A program made the translations under genes and the position numbers. Below, in pieces: positions 1-8,399 of a stretch of DNA of 25,122 nucleotides (position 1 is the first letter of the stretch; every line of letters begins with the position of its first letter). The notes below the pieces were generated by a model. It was not told where the DNA came from. It did no database searches and saw only the letters and a program-made list of their open reading frames with translations. The DNA comes from a bacterium (GTDB lineage Bacteria > Fidelibacterota > Marinisomatia > Marinisomatales > Marinisomataceae): positions 1-25,122 of the forward strand of contig JALRJJ010000095.1 of NCBI GenBank assembly GCA_023255095.1, read 5' to 3'.

Positions 1-200
1 TATTAATTTACAAGGAATAACAGCTCCGGCCCAGTTACATCAAAAAATAAATAAGAATAGAGTTCCAATAAATGGAATCCACTCTCGGTAGAAACTTTCA
101 CCTAACTGATTTCGTGCAATATCTACAACAAAGTCTACTGCGGATTCCATAAAGTTTTGCCAACTATGAGGAATTCGATTAACTTCACGAGTACCTAGGA
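1..200 (-). pseudogene. atpB: ATP synthase F0 subunit a, 5'-truncated fragment with in-frame stop, runs off left edge
   Basis: Read on the minus strand, the translation carries a clear subunit-a stretch: [13 protein letters not shown], then ARNQLGE, then [13 protein letters not shown]. This matches the cyanobacterial/plastid-like form of the F0 proton-channel subunit. A TGA at 42-40 interrupts it, yet the same frame continues afterwards as CNWAGAVIPCKLI, where relatives have V/G-S-NW-S/A-GAL-PWKLI. So the stop replaces one residue and a usual Trp is Cys. Recognisable homology begins at FLGTREVN, near base 200, exactly where surA starts on the other strand. The N-terminal region and first membrane helix of subunit a are therefore missing or coincide with surA. 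All four arginines in the homologous part are CGN codons, unlike the AGA-rich genes to the right. It could be a decayed gene, a transferred remnant, or an assembly/amplification chimera with errors near a contig end. The family identification is firm; its status is not. Confidence 0.75.
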
Positions 201-1478
201 ATGAAAAAATTATTATTTTTATTAACAATATTATTTGCACAAAATAAAATTTTATTAGATCAAGTTTCGGCAATTGTCGACAATAAAATTGTTTTACTTA
301 GCGACGTTGTTTTAGCTACAAATGCTTTAGCAGTTCAACAAAATATTAATCCATCAATAAATCAATCTGCATATAAAAAACTACTAAATGAATCACTTGA
401 AAGTATGATTGAGCAACAGGTTATAATTAAAATGGCAGAGCAAGATTCTGTGGAAGTATTAGAAAAGGATATTGATAGGGCTCTTGATAAGCAAATTGAA
501 AACTTAATAAATCAAGCTGGAAATAAAGAAAATGCTGAAAGAATGTTAGGAAAAAAAATATCTGATTTTAAAAGAAATTATCGTGATGACATAAAAGGAA
601 AGCTTTTATCAGAAAAATATACTCAACAACTAACCTCAAATATATCAGTAAATAGAAAAGATGTTGAAGATTTTTATAAAACTTATAAAGATAGTTTACC
701 TATACTGCCAACCTTATATGATACTCGCCATTTATTAATAGAATTTAGTGTTTCTGATGATTCTAATTTAAAAGCATTAAATAAAATACAATCTATAAGA
801 GAAGAAATATTAGTAAAAAACAATTTTGAAGATATGGCTAAACAATTTTCTAATGATCCCGGATCAAAAGAAAATGGAGGGATGTTAGGCACCGCTTCTC
901 GTGGAACATTTGTAAAAGAATTTGAACAAGCTGCTTTTACTTTAGATTTAAATATCCTGAGTGAACCTATAAAAACTGAATTTGGATACCATCTCATATA
1001 TGTTTTAGATAGAAGTGGAGAAAAAGTTACTTTAAAACATATATTAATTCGTCCTGAAATTAGTGAAGCAGATAAAAAAAATACTTATCTAAAAGCAGTT
1101 GAATTAGAAAAACAAATAAAAAATAAAAGTGATTTTCTGAGATTAGTAAACGAATTTTCGGATGATGATCAAAGTAGATCTAATGGTGGTTTTTTAGGAA
1201 AAATTGATATTAAACAATATGGAATAAAAGAATTAGCAGAAGGAATACAAAAATTAGAAATCAATAAAGCAAGTACTCCTATTCAAACAGAATTTGGATA
1301 TCATATTTTATGGGTAGACTCCAAATCAGAAGGTGGAATTATTACTATTGAAAAAAATTGGACTCAACTGGAAGAATTTGCTCTGAATAAAAAGAAATCA
1401 GAATGGTACAATGAATGGATAAATGATATAAAAAACAACTTTTATATCAAAAGAAATCCACTTAATTATCCACAATAG
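201..1478 (+). CDS. surA: SurA-like periplasmic chaperone/peptidyl-prolyl isomerase with two parvulin domains
   Basis: Predicted periplasmic foldase that would chaperone outer-membrane proteins and isomerise proline bonds. The 425-residue product starts with a short signal peptide ([14 protein letters not shown]), followed by the SurA entry motif [15 protein letters not shown] (about 22-36) and a helical N-terminal chaperone domain to about residue 165. Two parvulin domains follow: the first about 172-272 ([20 protein letters not shown] at 216-230, FGYHLIYV), the second about 277-375 ([21 protein letters not shown] at 319-333, FGYHILWV). Length and order match SurA/PrsA-type proteins. The start is supported by the signal peptide, but the only Shine-Dalgarno-like bases (AGGA) touch the ATG, so the native leader may be lost at the junction with the atpB fragment. 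Codons are very AT-rich. The stop codon lies next to a DnaA box. Confidence 0.9.
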   Translation: MKKLLFLLTILFAQNKILLDQVSAIVDNKIVLLSDVVLATNALAVQQNINPSINQSAYKKLLNESLESMIEQQVIIKMAEQDSVEVLEKDIDRALDKQIENLINQAGNKENAERMLGKKISDFKRNYRDDIKGKLLSEKYTQQLTSNISVNRKDVEDFYKTYKDSLPILPTLYDTRHLLIEFSVSDDSNLKALNKIQSIREEILVKNNFEDMAKQFSNDPGSKENGGMLGTASRGTFVKEFEQAAFTLDLNILSEPIKTEFGYHLIYVLDRSGEKVTLKHILIRPEISEADKKNTYLKAVELEKQIKNKSDFLRLVNEFSDDDQSRSNGGFLGKIDIKQYGIKELAEGIQKLEINKASTPIQTEFGYHILWVDSKSEGGIITIEKNWTQLEEFALNKKKSEWYNEWINDIKNNFYIKRNPLNYPQ

Positions 1479-1720
1479 TAATTCATAATATAGATATTTA
1501 TTTTTTCTTCAGTTATTAAGATAATTTCAATATAATTATTCCATTTATGCACATTTATTTTTTATAGATTTTAAGTCATATTTTTTAAGAAATTATATAA
1601 GTTATTAACATTTTAAGGCCCTTATTATTACTATTATTTTTTTATATTAAATATTTAATAGATATATAAGAGTTAAAGCTTGTGAACAACTAGAAAATAT
1701 AATAATATTGTAAACTAATT
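1466..1720. other. oriC: Candidate chromosomal replication origin (oriC) with DnaA boxes and AT-rich unwinding region
   Basis: This is the longest non-coding gap in the window (1479-1720) and lies directly upstream of dnaN, a classic oriC position. A perfect DnaA box TTATCCACA is at 1466-1474, overlapping the end of surA, and a consensus TTATNCACA box, TTATGCACA, is at 1545-1553. Two one-mismatch boxes follow: TTATTAACA at 1602-1610, and TTGTTCACA on the minus strand at 1681-1689. The stretch from about 1621 to 1672 is almost pure A/T and could serve as the DNA unwinding element. A TATAAT hexamer at 1698-1703 could be the dnaN promoter -10 box, with no good -35. Origin function is inferred from motif content and gene context. 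dnaA itself is not adjacent. Confidence 0.55.
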
Positions 1721-2827
1721 ATGAATATCTCAACAACTAAAAAAGAACTACAATTAGCTTTTAATAAATTATCTAAAACATCACAATTAAAATCTCAGAA
1801 TCCATTAATTAATTATACTTATATATCATCTAGTGTTTCTGGGGTTATTTTACATTCGACCGATTTAGAAGTAGGTATTAAAACTCAAATTACTGCTTCA
1901 ATAAATTCAGCGGGAGAAGGTCTTTTTCCAACAGCTGAAATGAGTGAAATTATAAATGCAATTGAAGACGGTCGAGTTGATATTGATATATCTGGCCCGC
2001 ATATAAACATTAAATCTGAAAAAGGGATTTCTTTTGATATATCTACTATTCCTTTTCAAGATTATCCTAATATACCAGAGAATAAACATGAATTAATTTT
2101 TTCAATAAAATCAAATATCCTAAATGAAATTATTGATCAGGTTATTTATATTATAAAGGTTGATCCTAGTAAACCTGCTTTATCTGGAACATGTTTTTCA
2201 TTTAAAGAAAATCAAATTGATTTTGTATCAACTGATGGACATAGATTAATTAAGGTTTCAACTCAGAATAAAACTAACATTAATGGTAGTTTTATTATTC
2301 CTAGAAAATTTTTAAATATTTTAAATAATTTTTTACAAGATACTGAAGAGGTAAATATTATTTTCAGTGGTGATTATGTATTTTGTAATAATTCAAAAGA
2401 TGTATTTTATTCAAAAATCATTGATGAAAAATTTCCTAATTATGAAGCTGTAATCCCTTCAGAAAATCCTAATAAATTAATATTAGATAAAACTGATATG
2501 TCTTCTGCATTAAAGGCTGCATCAATTGCTGTTAATAAAAATACAAATCAAATTTCTTTAAATTTTGATGAAGGAAAAGTTTTTATTAAAAGTATCAATC
2601 AATCTGATAATAAAACTGTCTATGCTCCTTTAAAATCTGCTAAATATAATGGTGATAAATGTATTATTGGTTTTAATCTGCAATATTTAAAAGATGCAGT
2701 TTCTAAATATCCTGATGAAGAATTAGTTATTAATTTTAAAAATGAGTCTTCTGCTGTTTTACTACAACCAAAATCAAAAAATATAAATTTAACCAGTTTA
2801 ATAATGCCGGTGAGAATAAATGAGTAA
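1721..2827 (+). CDS. dnaN: DNA polymerase III beta sliding clamp
   Basis: Ring-shaped processivity clamp that tethers DNA polymerase III and other clamp-binding proteins to DNA. The 368-residue length is typical. The product spans three clamp domains; the conserved STDGHRLIKV segment in domain 2 is at about 170-179, a strand-rich domain 3 follows, and the protein ends with the usual MPVR-type tail ([10 protein letters not shown]) that contributes to the partner-binding pocket. The gene begins right after the candidate oriC. No Shine-Dalgarno sequence is evident before the ATG. Its stop overlaps the gyrB start by 8 bases, which suggests translational coupling. recF, often found between dnaN and gyrB, is absent. 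Codon third positions are extremely AT-rich (6 of the first 60 codons end in G or C). Confidence 0.96.
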   Translation: MNISTTKKELQLAFNKLSKTSQLKSQNPLINYTYISSSVSGVILHSTDLEVGIKTQITASINSAGEGLFPTAEMSEIINAIEDGRVDIDISGPHINIKSEKGISFDISTIPFQDYPNIPENKHELIFSIKSNILNEIIDQVIYIIKVDPSKPALSGTCFSFKENQIDFVSTDGHRLIKVSTQNKTNINGSFIIPRKFLNILNNFLQDTEEVNIIFSGDYVFCNNSKDVFYSKIIDEKFPNYEAVIPSENPNKLILDKTDMSSALKAASIAVNKNTNQISLNFDEGKVFIKSINQSDNKTVYAPLKSAKYNGDKCIIGFNLQYLKDAVSKYPDEELVINFKNESSAVLLQPKSKNINLTSLIMPVRINE

Positions 2828-4766
2828 TAATTCTACATATAGTGCTGATAAAATTTCAGTTTTAAAAGGTTTAGAAGCAGTACGTAAAAGACCTGCAATG
2901 TATATAGGTGATATTGGAAAAAGAGGATATCATCATTTAGTAAGCGAAGTTGTTGATAATAGTATTGATGAGGCTCTAGCTGGTTATTGTACTAAAATTA
3001 TTGTAACAATTAAAAGTGATGGGTTTATTTCAATTGAAGATAATGGAAGAGGAATTCCAATTGATATTCATAAGGAAGAAAAAAAACCTGCCTTAGAAGT
3101 TGTTATGACAGTTTTACATGCTGGTGGAAAATTTGATAAAAATACCTATAAAGTTTCTGGAGGATTACATGGAGTTGGTGTTTCAGTTGTTAATGCCCTA
3201 TCGGAATCTTTAATAGCAGAAGTTCATAGAGATGGTTTTTGTTATAAACAAACATATTCTTTAGGTCAACCAACGTCTGCTTTAGAAAAAATAGGAACGA
3301 GTAATAAGACAGGTACTATTATTACATTTATGCCTGATCATTCAGTCTTCACTCATAAAGGATTTGAAGAAGATGTTATTAAGGGAAGGCTAAAGGAATT
3401 AGCATATTTAAATAAAGATTTATCTATTACCCTAAACAATGAGTATGAAGATTCATCTATTGAATATTGCTTTCCTGGAGGGTTATCTGATTTTGTAAAA
3501 TATTTAGATGGAAACGAAGATTTAATTCATGATGAAATAATTGTTGTAAATAAAGAAGATATTGAGGTTCCTGTTGATCTTGCTTTGAGATATAGTAGCA
3601 ATTATAATAGTAACATTTTTTCTTTTGTTAATAATATTAATACTATTGAAGGTGGTACACATTTATCAGGATTTAGATCAGCATTAACTAGAGCATTAAA
3701 TAACTATGCTAACAAAAATGATTTAATCAAAACAACTAAAAGTGAAAATTTTTCTCTTTCAGGAGACGATTTTAGAGAAGGATTAACTGCAATTTTATCT
3801 GTGAAGGTTCAAGAGCCACAGTTTGAAGGGCAAACTAAAACAAAACTTGGAAATGGTGAAGTAAAAGGTTTAGTTGATAATATTATTTATGATGGAATTC
3901 AAGCCTTCTTAGAACAAAACCCTGCAGTCGCTAAAAAGATAATTGATAAAGCTGCTGAAGCTGCAAGAGCAAGACTTGCTGCAAAAAAAGCAAGAGAATT
4001 AGTTAGAAAAAAATCTGGATTAGGATCATCAACCTTACCAGGAAAATTAGCCGACTGTTCGAATAAAGACCCTATGCAATGTGAAATTTTTTTAGTTGAG
4101 GGTGATTCAGCTGGTGGTACAGCTAAACAAGGTAGAGATCGAAGAACTCAAGCTATACTTCCCTTAAGAGGAAAAGTAATAAATTCTGAAAAAGCTCGTG
4201 AAGATAAACTCTTAGCTAATAATGAAATTCAATCAATGATTACTGCTCTTGGTAGTGGGTTTGGTGAAAATGAAGATGATCCAAATAGCTTTGATTCTGA
4301 AAAATTAAGATATCATAAAGTAGTTATTATGACTGATGCTGATGTTGATGGTAGTCATATTAGAACGCTACTTTTAACTTTTTTCTGGAGAAAAATGAAA
4401 AAACTTGTCCAGGAAGGGTATTTATATATGGCTATGCCACCACTATATAAATTAAAACAAGGCAAAAAGGAAAGATATGCTTATACTGATGCCGAGAGAG
4501 ATATTATGATTCAAAGGCTTGAATCAGAAAATTCATCAACAAAAATTGATATTCAGCGCTATAAAGGTTTAGGAGAAATGAATGCTGAACAACTATGGGA
4601 AACCACTATGAACCCAGAGACAAGAACTTTAATTCAGGTAACAGTTGATCATATTATGGAAGAAGAAACAAATGTTCGTTTTAGAGAGTTAATGGGAACT
4701 GAGGTAGAACATAGAAGAACTTTTATTACTGATAGAGCAAAATTTGCAACAAACATTGATATATAA
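2820..4766 (+). CDS. gyrB: DNA gyrase subunit B (ATPase subunit)
   Basis: ATPase half of DNA gyrase, which with GyrA introduces negative supercoils ahead of replication forks. The 648-residue product shows the GHKL ATPase domain: [11 protein letters not shown] near 21-31, [10 protein letters not shown] at 43-52, EDNGRGIP at 73-80 and the [15 protein letters not shown] lid at 114-128. A transducer domain follows. The TOPRIM domain has EGDSAGG at 427-433 (acidic catalytic E427) and [10 protein letters not shown] at 504-513 (metal-binding D506/D508). The C-terminal signature [19 protein letters not shown] is about 579-597. It lacks the large insertion of proteobacterial GyrB, so it is the short form. 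ParE is the alternative, but the adjacent gyrA with a GyrA box favours gyrase. The gene overlaps dnaN by 8 bases, and gyrA starts 2 bases after the stop. Only 4 of the first 60 codons end in G or C. Confidence 0.96.
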   Translation: MSNNSTYSADKISVLKGLEAVRKRPAMYIGDIGKRGYHHLVSEVVDNSIDEALAGYCTKIIVTIKSDGFISIEDNGRGIPIDIHKEEKKPALEVVMTVLHAGGKFDKNTYKVSGGLHGVGVSVVNALSESLIAEVHRDGFCYKQTYSLGQPTSALEKIGTSNKTGTIITFMPDHSVFTHKGFEEDVIKGRLKELAYLNKDLSITLNNEYEDSSIEYCFPGGLSDFVKYLDGNEDLIHDEIIVVNKEDIEVPVDLALRYSSNYNSNIFSFVNNINTIEGGTHLSGFRSALTRALNNYANKNDLIKTTKSENFSLSGDDFREGLTAILSVKVQEPQFEGQTKTKLGNGEVKGLVDNIIYDGIQAFLEQNPAVAKKIIDKAAEAARARLAAKKARELVRKKSGLGSSTLPGKLADCSNKDPMQCEIFLVEGDSAGGTAKQGRDRRTQAILPLRGKVINSEKAREDKLLANNEIQSMITALGSGFGENEDDPNSFDSEKLRYHKVVIMTDADVDGSHIRTLLLTFFWRKMKKLVQEGYLYMAMPPLYKLKQGKKERYAYTDAERDIMIQRLESENSSTKIDIQRYKGLGEMNAEQLWETTMNPETRTLIQVTVDHIMEEETNVRFRELMGTEVEHRRTFITDRAKFATNIDI

Positions 4767-4768
4767 AA

Positions 4769-7249
4769 ATGGATATTGGAAGAGATAATATAGTTGATAA
4801 ACAGCTTCTAAAAGAGCTAGAAGAAAGTTATCTAAATTATTCTATGTCTGTAATTATGTCTCGTGCTCTTCCCGATGCAAGAGACGGTTTAAAGCCTGTA
4901 CATAGAAGAATTTTATACACAATGAGTGAATTGGGTTGTTTTTGGAATAGGCCCTATAAAAAATCTGCCAGAGTTGTTGGCGATGTTTTGGGTAAATATC
5001 ACCCCCATGGAGATAGCTCAATTTATGATGCTATGGTTCGAATGGCCCAAGATTTTTCAATGAGACATGAACTTATTCAAGGACAGGGAAATTTTGGATC
5101 AGTTGACGGTGATAGAGCTGCAGCTATGCGATATACTGAATCAAGAATGTCTAAAATTGGAAGCGAACTATTGCGAGACATTGATAAAGAAACAGTTGAT
5201 TGGATAAATAATTTTGATGAAACACTAAAAGAACCAGCAGTTCTTCCATCTGTGTTTCCTAATTTGTTAATCAACGGCTCAGAAGGTATTGCCGTAGGAA
5301 TGGCAACAAAAATTCCTCCCCACAACCTTTCTGAAACCATTAATGCCCTAGTACATCTTATTGAAAACCCTGAAGCTACCGTTGAAGATGTTATGAAATT
5401 TATCAAAGGACCCGACTTTCCAACCGGAGGAAAAGTTTTAGGTTTAGATGGAATAAAATCAGCCTATAAAACAGGTAGAGGCATTGTTAAGGTTCAGGGA
5501 ACAGCACATATTGAACCAAACTCAAAAGGAAAAGATTCTTTAATTATAACTGAACTCCCCTATCAGGTCAATAAAGCCCTTTTAGTTGAAAAAATTGCAA
5601 TTTTAGCTAGAGATAAAAAAATTGAGGGAATTTCTGAAATTAGGGATGAGTCTGATAAAGATGGAATGAGAGTTGTTATTGAAATCAAAAGAGATGCAGT
5701 TCCAGAGGTTGTTCTTAATCAGCTTTATAAACAAACTCAACTCCAAGACTCTTTTGGAATTATTCTTTTAGCGCTTGTTGATGGTACCCCAAAGGTAATG
5801 ACTATCAAAGAAATGTTGAGTGTTTTTATTTCCTTCAGACAGGAAATTGTTGTTAAAAGAACTCAGTTTGATTTAGGTAAAGCTAAAGATCGCGCCCATA
5901 TATTAGAAGGATTAAAAATAGCCCTAGAAAATATTGATAAAATTATTGATTTAATTAAATCAAGCGAAGACCCTCAAAGCGCAAAAGACGGCTTAATGAA
6001 TAATTTTTCTCTTTCAGAAAAACAATCTCAGGCAATTTTAGACATGAGGCTGCAAAAATTAACAGGGTTAGAAACCTCAAAAATAGTTGCTGAATACAAA
6101 GATACTCTTGAGCTAATTGAAGATTTAGAAAATATTTTGTCTAATGAATCAACTCAGATGAATATCATTAAAGAAGAGCTTCTTGAAATTAAAGAAAGCT
6201 ATGGAGAAGGAAGAAAAACAGAAATAGTTGCTGATTTTACATCTTTAAGCATTGAAGATATGATTGCTGAAGAAGACATGGTTTTAACCATAACACACAA
6301 TGGGTATATTAAAAGAACTAGTCTCACAACATATAGAAGCCAAAGAAGAGGGGGTAGAGGTGTTCAAGGAGCCTCTTCAAGAGAAGAAGATTTTGTAGAA
6401 CATTTGTTTATAGCAAACACACATAGCTACATATTGTTTTTTACAGATAAAGGGAAATGTTATTGGCAAAAAGTTTATGACGTTCCTGAGGGTGGAAGGG
6501 CAGCTAAAGGTAGAGCCGTAATTAACCTTATTGGTTGTGAACCAGATGAAAAAATAAGTGCCTTTATAAGTGTAAAAGAATTTAATGAAGATCATTTTGT
6601 TGTAATGGCAACTAAAAATGGTCTTGTCAAAAAAACCAAGCTGTCAGCATATTCAAAACCTAGAAAAGGCGGAATTTATGCAGTTGAAATCAAAGATGGA
6701 GACAGCTTAATTGAGGCAAGAGTTTCAACCGGAGATAACGACATTTTGTTAGGTACAAAAAATGGAAAGTCTATAAGATTTTCTGAAGAGCAAATTAGGC
6801 CCAGCGGAAGAAAAACAATGGGAGTAAAGGGTATTACTCTAAGCTCTAATGATGACAGATTAATAGGGATGCTTTTAATCAAGAGAGAAGGAACAGTTTT
6901 AGTTGTGTCAGAAAAGGGTTTTGGAAAAAGAACTGAAGTATCACACTATAGATCTCAAAAAAGAGGCGGCAAAGGGCTGCTAACAATTAAAATAACTGAG
7001 AAAATAGGAAAAATGGTTGCAATCAAGGAGGTTGTTGATGCAGACGACCTTATGATTATTACTAATCAGGGGGTTCTTATACGTTTGCCGGTATCACAAA
7101 TTAGAGCAATTGGAAGAGCCACACAAGGAGTAAGACTAATTAAGCTTGGTGAAGGAACAACCGTCTCATCTGTTACACGTATTATGCTTGAAGAGGATGA
7201 AGCAGAAAAAGATATTAATTATGCTGAACCTTCAAAAGAATCTGAATAA
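4769..7249 (+). CDS. gyrA: DNA gyrase subunit A (breakage-reunion subunit)
   Basis: Cleaves and rejoins DNA for gyrase. The 826-residue product opens with the winged-helix/tower domain. The quinolone-determining region reads HGDSSIYD at 80-87, in exact register with E. coli numbering, with Ser83 and Asp87 both present, the state associated with drug sensitivity. The catalytic tyrosine is Tyr122 in [11 protein letters not shown]. From about residue 500 to 800 the C-terminal DNA-wrapping pinwheel shows six blade-like repeats. The canonical GyrA box QRRGGRG is at 525-531, and a second box-like QKRGGKG lies further on; the box distinguishes it from ParC. It ends in an acidic tail rich in Glu and Asp, as in many GyrA proteins. 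The 3' end overlaps the start of yggS. GC3 rises here compared with gyrB (12 of the first 60 codons). Confidence 0.96.
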   Translation: MDIGRDNIVDKQLLKELEESYLNYSMSVIMSRALPDARDGLKPVHRRILYTMSELGCFWNRPYKKSARVVGDVLGKYHPHGDSSIYDAMVRMAQDFSMRHELIQGQGNFGSVDGDRAAAMRYTESRMSKIGSELLRDIDKETVDWINNFDETLKEPAVLPSVFPNLLINGSEGIAVGMATKIPPHNLSETINALVHLIENPEATVEDVMKFIKGPDFPTGGKVLGLDGIKSAYKTGRGIVKVQGTAHIEPNSKGKDSLIITELPYQVNKALLVEKIAILARDKKIEGISEIRDESDKDGMRVVIEIKRDAVPEVVLNQLYKQTQLQDSFGIILLALVDGTPKVMTIKEMLSVFISFRQEIVVKRTQFDLGKAKDRAHILEGLKIALENIDKIIDLIKSSEDPQSAKDGLMNNFSLSEKQSQAILDMRLQKLTGLETSKIVAEYKDTLELIEDLENILSNESTQMNIIKEELLEIKESYGEGRKTEIVADFTSLSIEDMIAEEDMVLTITHNGYIKRTSLTTYRSQRRGGRGVQGASSREEDFVEHLFIANTHSYILFFTDKGKCYWQKVYDVPEGGRAAKGRAVINLIGCEPDEKISAFISVKEFNEDHFVVMATKNGLVKKTKLSAYSKPRKGGIYAVEIKDGDSLIEARVSTGDNDILLGTKNGKSIRFSEEQIRPSGRKTMGVKGITLSSNDDRLIGMLLIKREGTVLVVSEKGFGKRTEVSHYRSQKRGGKGLLTIKITEKIGKMVAIKEVVDADDLMIITNQGVLIRLPVSQIRAIGRATQGVRLIKLGEGTTVSSVTRIMLEEDEAEKDINYAEPSKESE

Positions 7250-7889
7250 TGTTTTAGAAAATATTTCTAGAATTTCTTCTGGAAACCCTGTTGACCTGGT
7301 TGTTGTAACAAAAAATCAACCCGTGCAATTAATCAATCAATGTATTTCTTTTGGGGTTAATCAAATTGGCGAAAATCGAGTTCAGGAAGCTGAAAGTAAA
7401 TTTTCTCAACTAATTAATAATAAAATTGAAAAAAGAATGATTGGAAGACTCCAATCTAATAAAATCAAAAAAGCGGTCAAAATATTTGACTCAATAGATT
7501 CGGTTTCTAAGCTGGAACACCTTAATAAAATAAACGCTAACGCAGAAAAAGAAAATAAAATTCAAAGCATATTACTACAAATCAATATTTCTAATGACCA
7601 AAATAAAGACGGATTCCCCCCCAAAATTTTTTTAGAAAAAATTGAAAGCATTTTTTGTCATAATTATATTAATATTAAAGGAATGATGACTATTGGAAGT
7701 CTCGGCTTGTCTGAAGAAGAATCAATTAAAGATTTTAAAAAAATGAAGAGTTTTTATGATCAAGTTAATAAACAGCTTTCTCCGAACAAAAAAATGAAAA
7801 CCCTTTCTATGGGGATGAGTCAAGATTATCACCTTGCTATTCATGAAGGCTCTAATATGGTTAGGGTTGGCGGAGGAATTTTCGGATAA
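7221..7889 (+). CDS. yggS: YggS/PROSC-family pyridoxal phosphate homeostasis protein
   Basis: Small PLP-binding protein that buffers pyridoxal 5'-phosphate; a single alanine-racemase-like TIM barrel without known enzyme activity. From the ATG at 7221 the product is 222 residues, the family's usual size. Upstream in-frame codons would lie deep in gyrA, so 7221 is preferred; it still overlaps gyrA by 29 bases in another frame. Family motifs: VDLVVVTKN near the N-terminus, whose Lys is the expected PLP-binding residue; [24 protein letters not shown]; and the C-terminal [28 protein letters not shown] (split here: [13 protein letters not shown], then [15 protein letters not shown]), which binds the phosphate. 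The usual WHFIG before LQ is reduced to KRMIG, and the final G-T/S-AIFG is GGGIFG. The next gene starts 2 bases after the stop. Confidence 0.92.
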   Translation: MLNLQKNLNNVLENISRISSGNPVDLVVVTKNQPVQLINQCISFGVNQIGENRVQEAESKFSQLINNKIEKRMIGRLQSNKIKKAVKIFDSIDSVSKLEHLNKINANAEKENKIQSILLQINISNDQNKDGFPPKIFLEKIESIFCHNYINIKGMMTIGSLGLSEEESIKDFKKMKSFYDQVNKQLSPNKKMKTLSMGMSQDYHLAIHEGSNMVRVGGGIFG

Positions 7890-7891
7890 AT

Positions 7892-8383
7892 ATGCTAGAT
7901 TTAAAAAACTGGTTTAACAAAAAACACTATTTTCGCCTTTGGAACGTTGGACCACCGGGCGCCCTTATAACCGGCATTTTTATTTATTTTATTTTATTTA
8001 TTGATAGAAAATATAATTTTTTTTCAATAAACATAGATGAATTTTGGATTAATATTTTTCTATGGATTGTAATTATTGAGGCGCTTTTTATTTTGTTTTG
8101 GATATTGTTTAGTCTCCCACCAACAGAAAGAGGAAGAAAGCTTTCACAAAAAGGAGTATACAAATTTATACGACACCCAGTCTATACGGTAATTATTTAT
8201 CATACCCCAATAATATTTTCTCTTTTAAACAGGTCTATTATTTTGTTGATTTCCATTCCCTTAATTCACTTTTTTTGGTCAAAAATTATTATTTTTGAAG
8301 AAGATTATCTCGTTGGTATTTTTGGAGATAAATATTTAGAATATGCAAAAAAAACACCAAGATTTTTTCCAAAAATTTTTTAA
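7892..8383 (+). CDS. Isoprenylcysteine carboxyl methyltransferase (ICMT)/phospholipid methyltransferase-like membrane protein
   Basis: A 163-residue integral membrane protein of the ICMT/PEMT-like superfamily, which contains SAM-dependent methyltransferases of lipids or prenyl groups as well as many bacterial members of unknown substrate. Hydrophobic segments lie near 23-38, 52-75, 97-112 and 115-130. The superfamily's C-terminal signature is present: GVYKFIRHPVYT (88-99, with the Arg-His-Pro core at 94-96), then EEDYL (136-140) and a Tyr-containing FGDKYLEYAKKTPRFFP segment, the two parts that form the SAM site in the family. It sits 2 bases after yggS and 16 before an M16 peptidase gene. 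The substrate cannot be read from sequence; a bacterial protein of this size need not act on prenylated proteins. Confidence 0.75.
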   Translation: MLDLKNWFNKKHYFRLWNVGPPGALITGIFIYFILFIDRKYNFFSINIDEFWINIFLWIVIIEALFILFWILFSLPPTERGRKLSQKGVYKFIRHPVYTVIIYHTPIIFSLLNRSIILLISIPLIHFFWSKIIIFEEDYLVGIFGDKYLEYAKKTPRFFPKIF

Positions 8384-8399
8384 AAGTTAGGAGAAGTAA

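Noticed and set aside
40..42. TGA inside atpB as a recoded sense codon (Gly or Trp)
   Set aside because: Other genes here end at TGA (EamA transporter, aldehyde dehydrogenase, C26 hydrolase, rlmN), so the organism uses TGA as stop. A single TGA in a truncated fragment is better explained by decay, error or a foreign fragment.
1479..1720. Small RNA or short peptide gene in the gap before dnaN
   Set aside because: No structured GC-containing stem and no open frame with a ribosome binding site is seen; DnaA boxes and A/T richness explain the gap better.
5077..5406. Long open frame antisense to gyrA, and other antisense frames in gyrA, the M16 gene, rlmN and the lipoprotein gene
   Set aside because: They lie wholly within well-conserved genes, show no family motifs and follow from the codon pattern of the sense strand.
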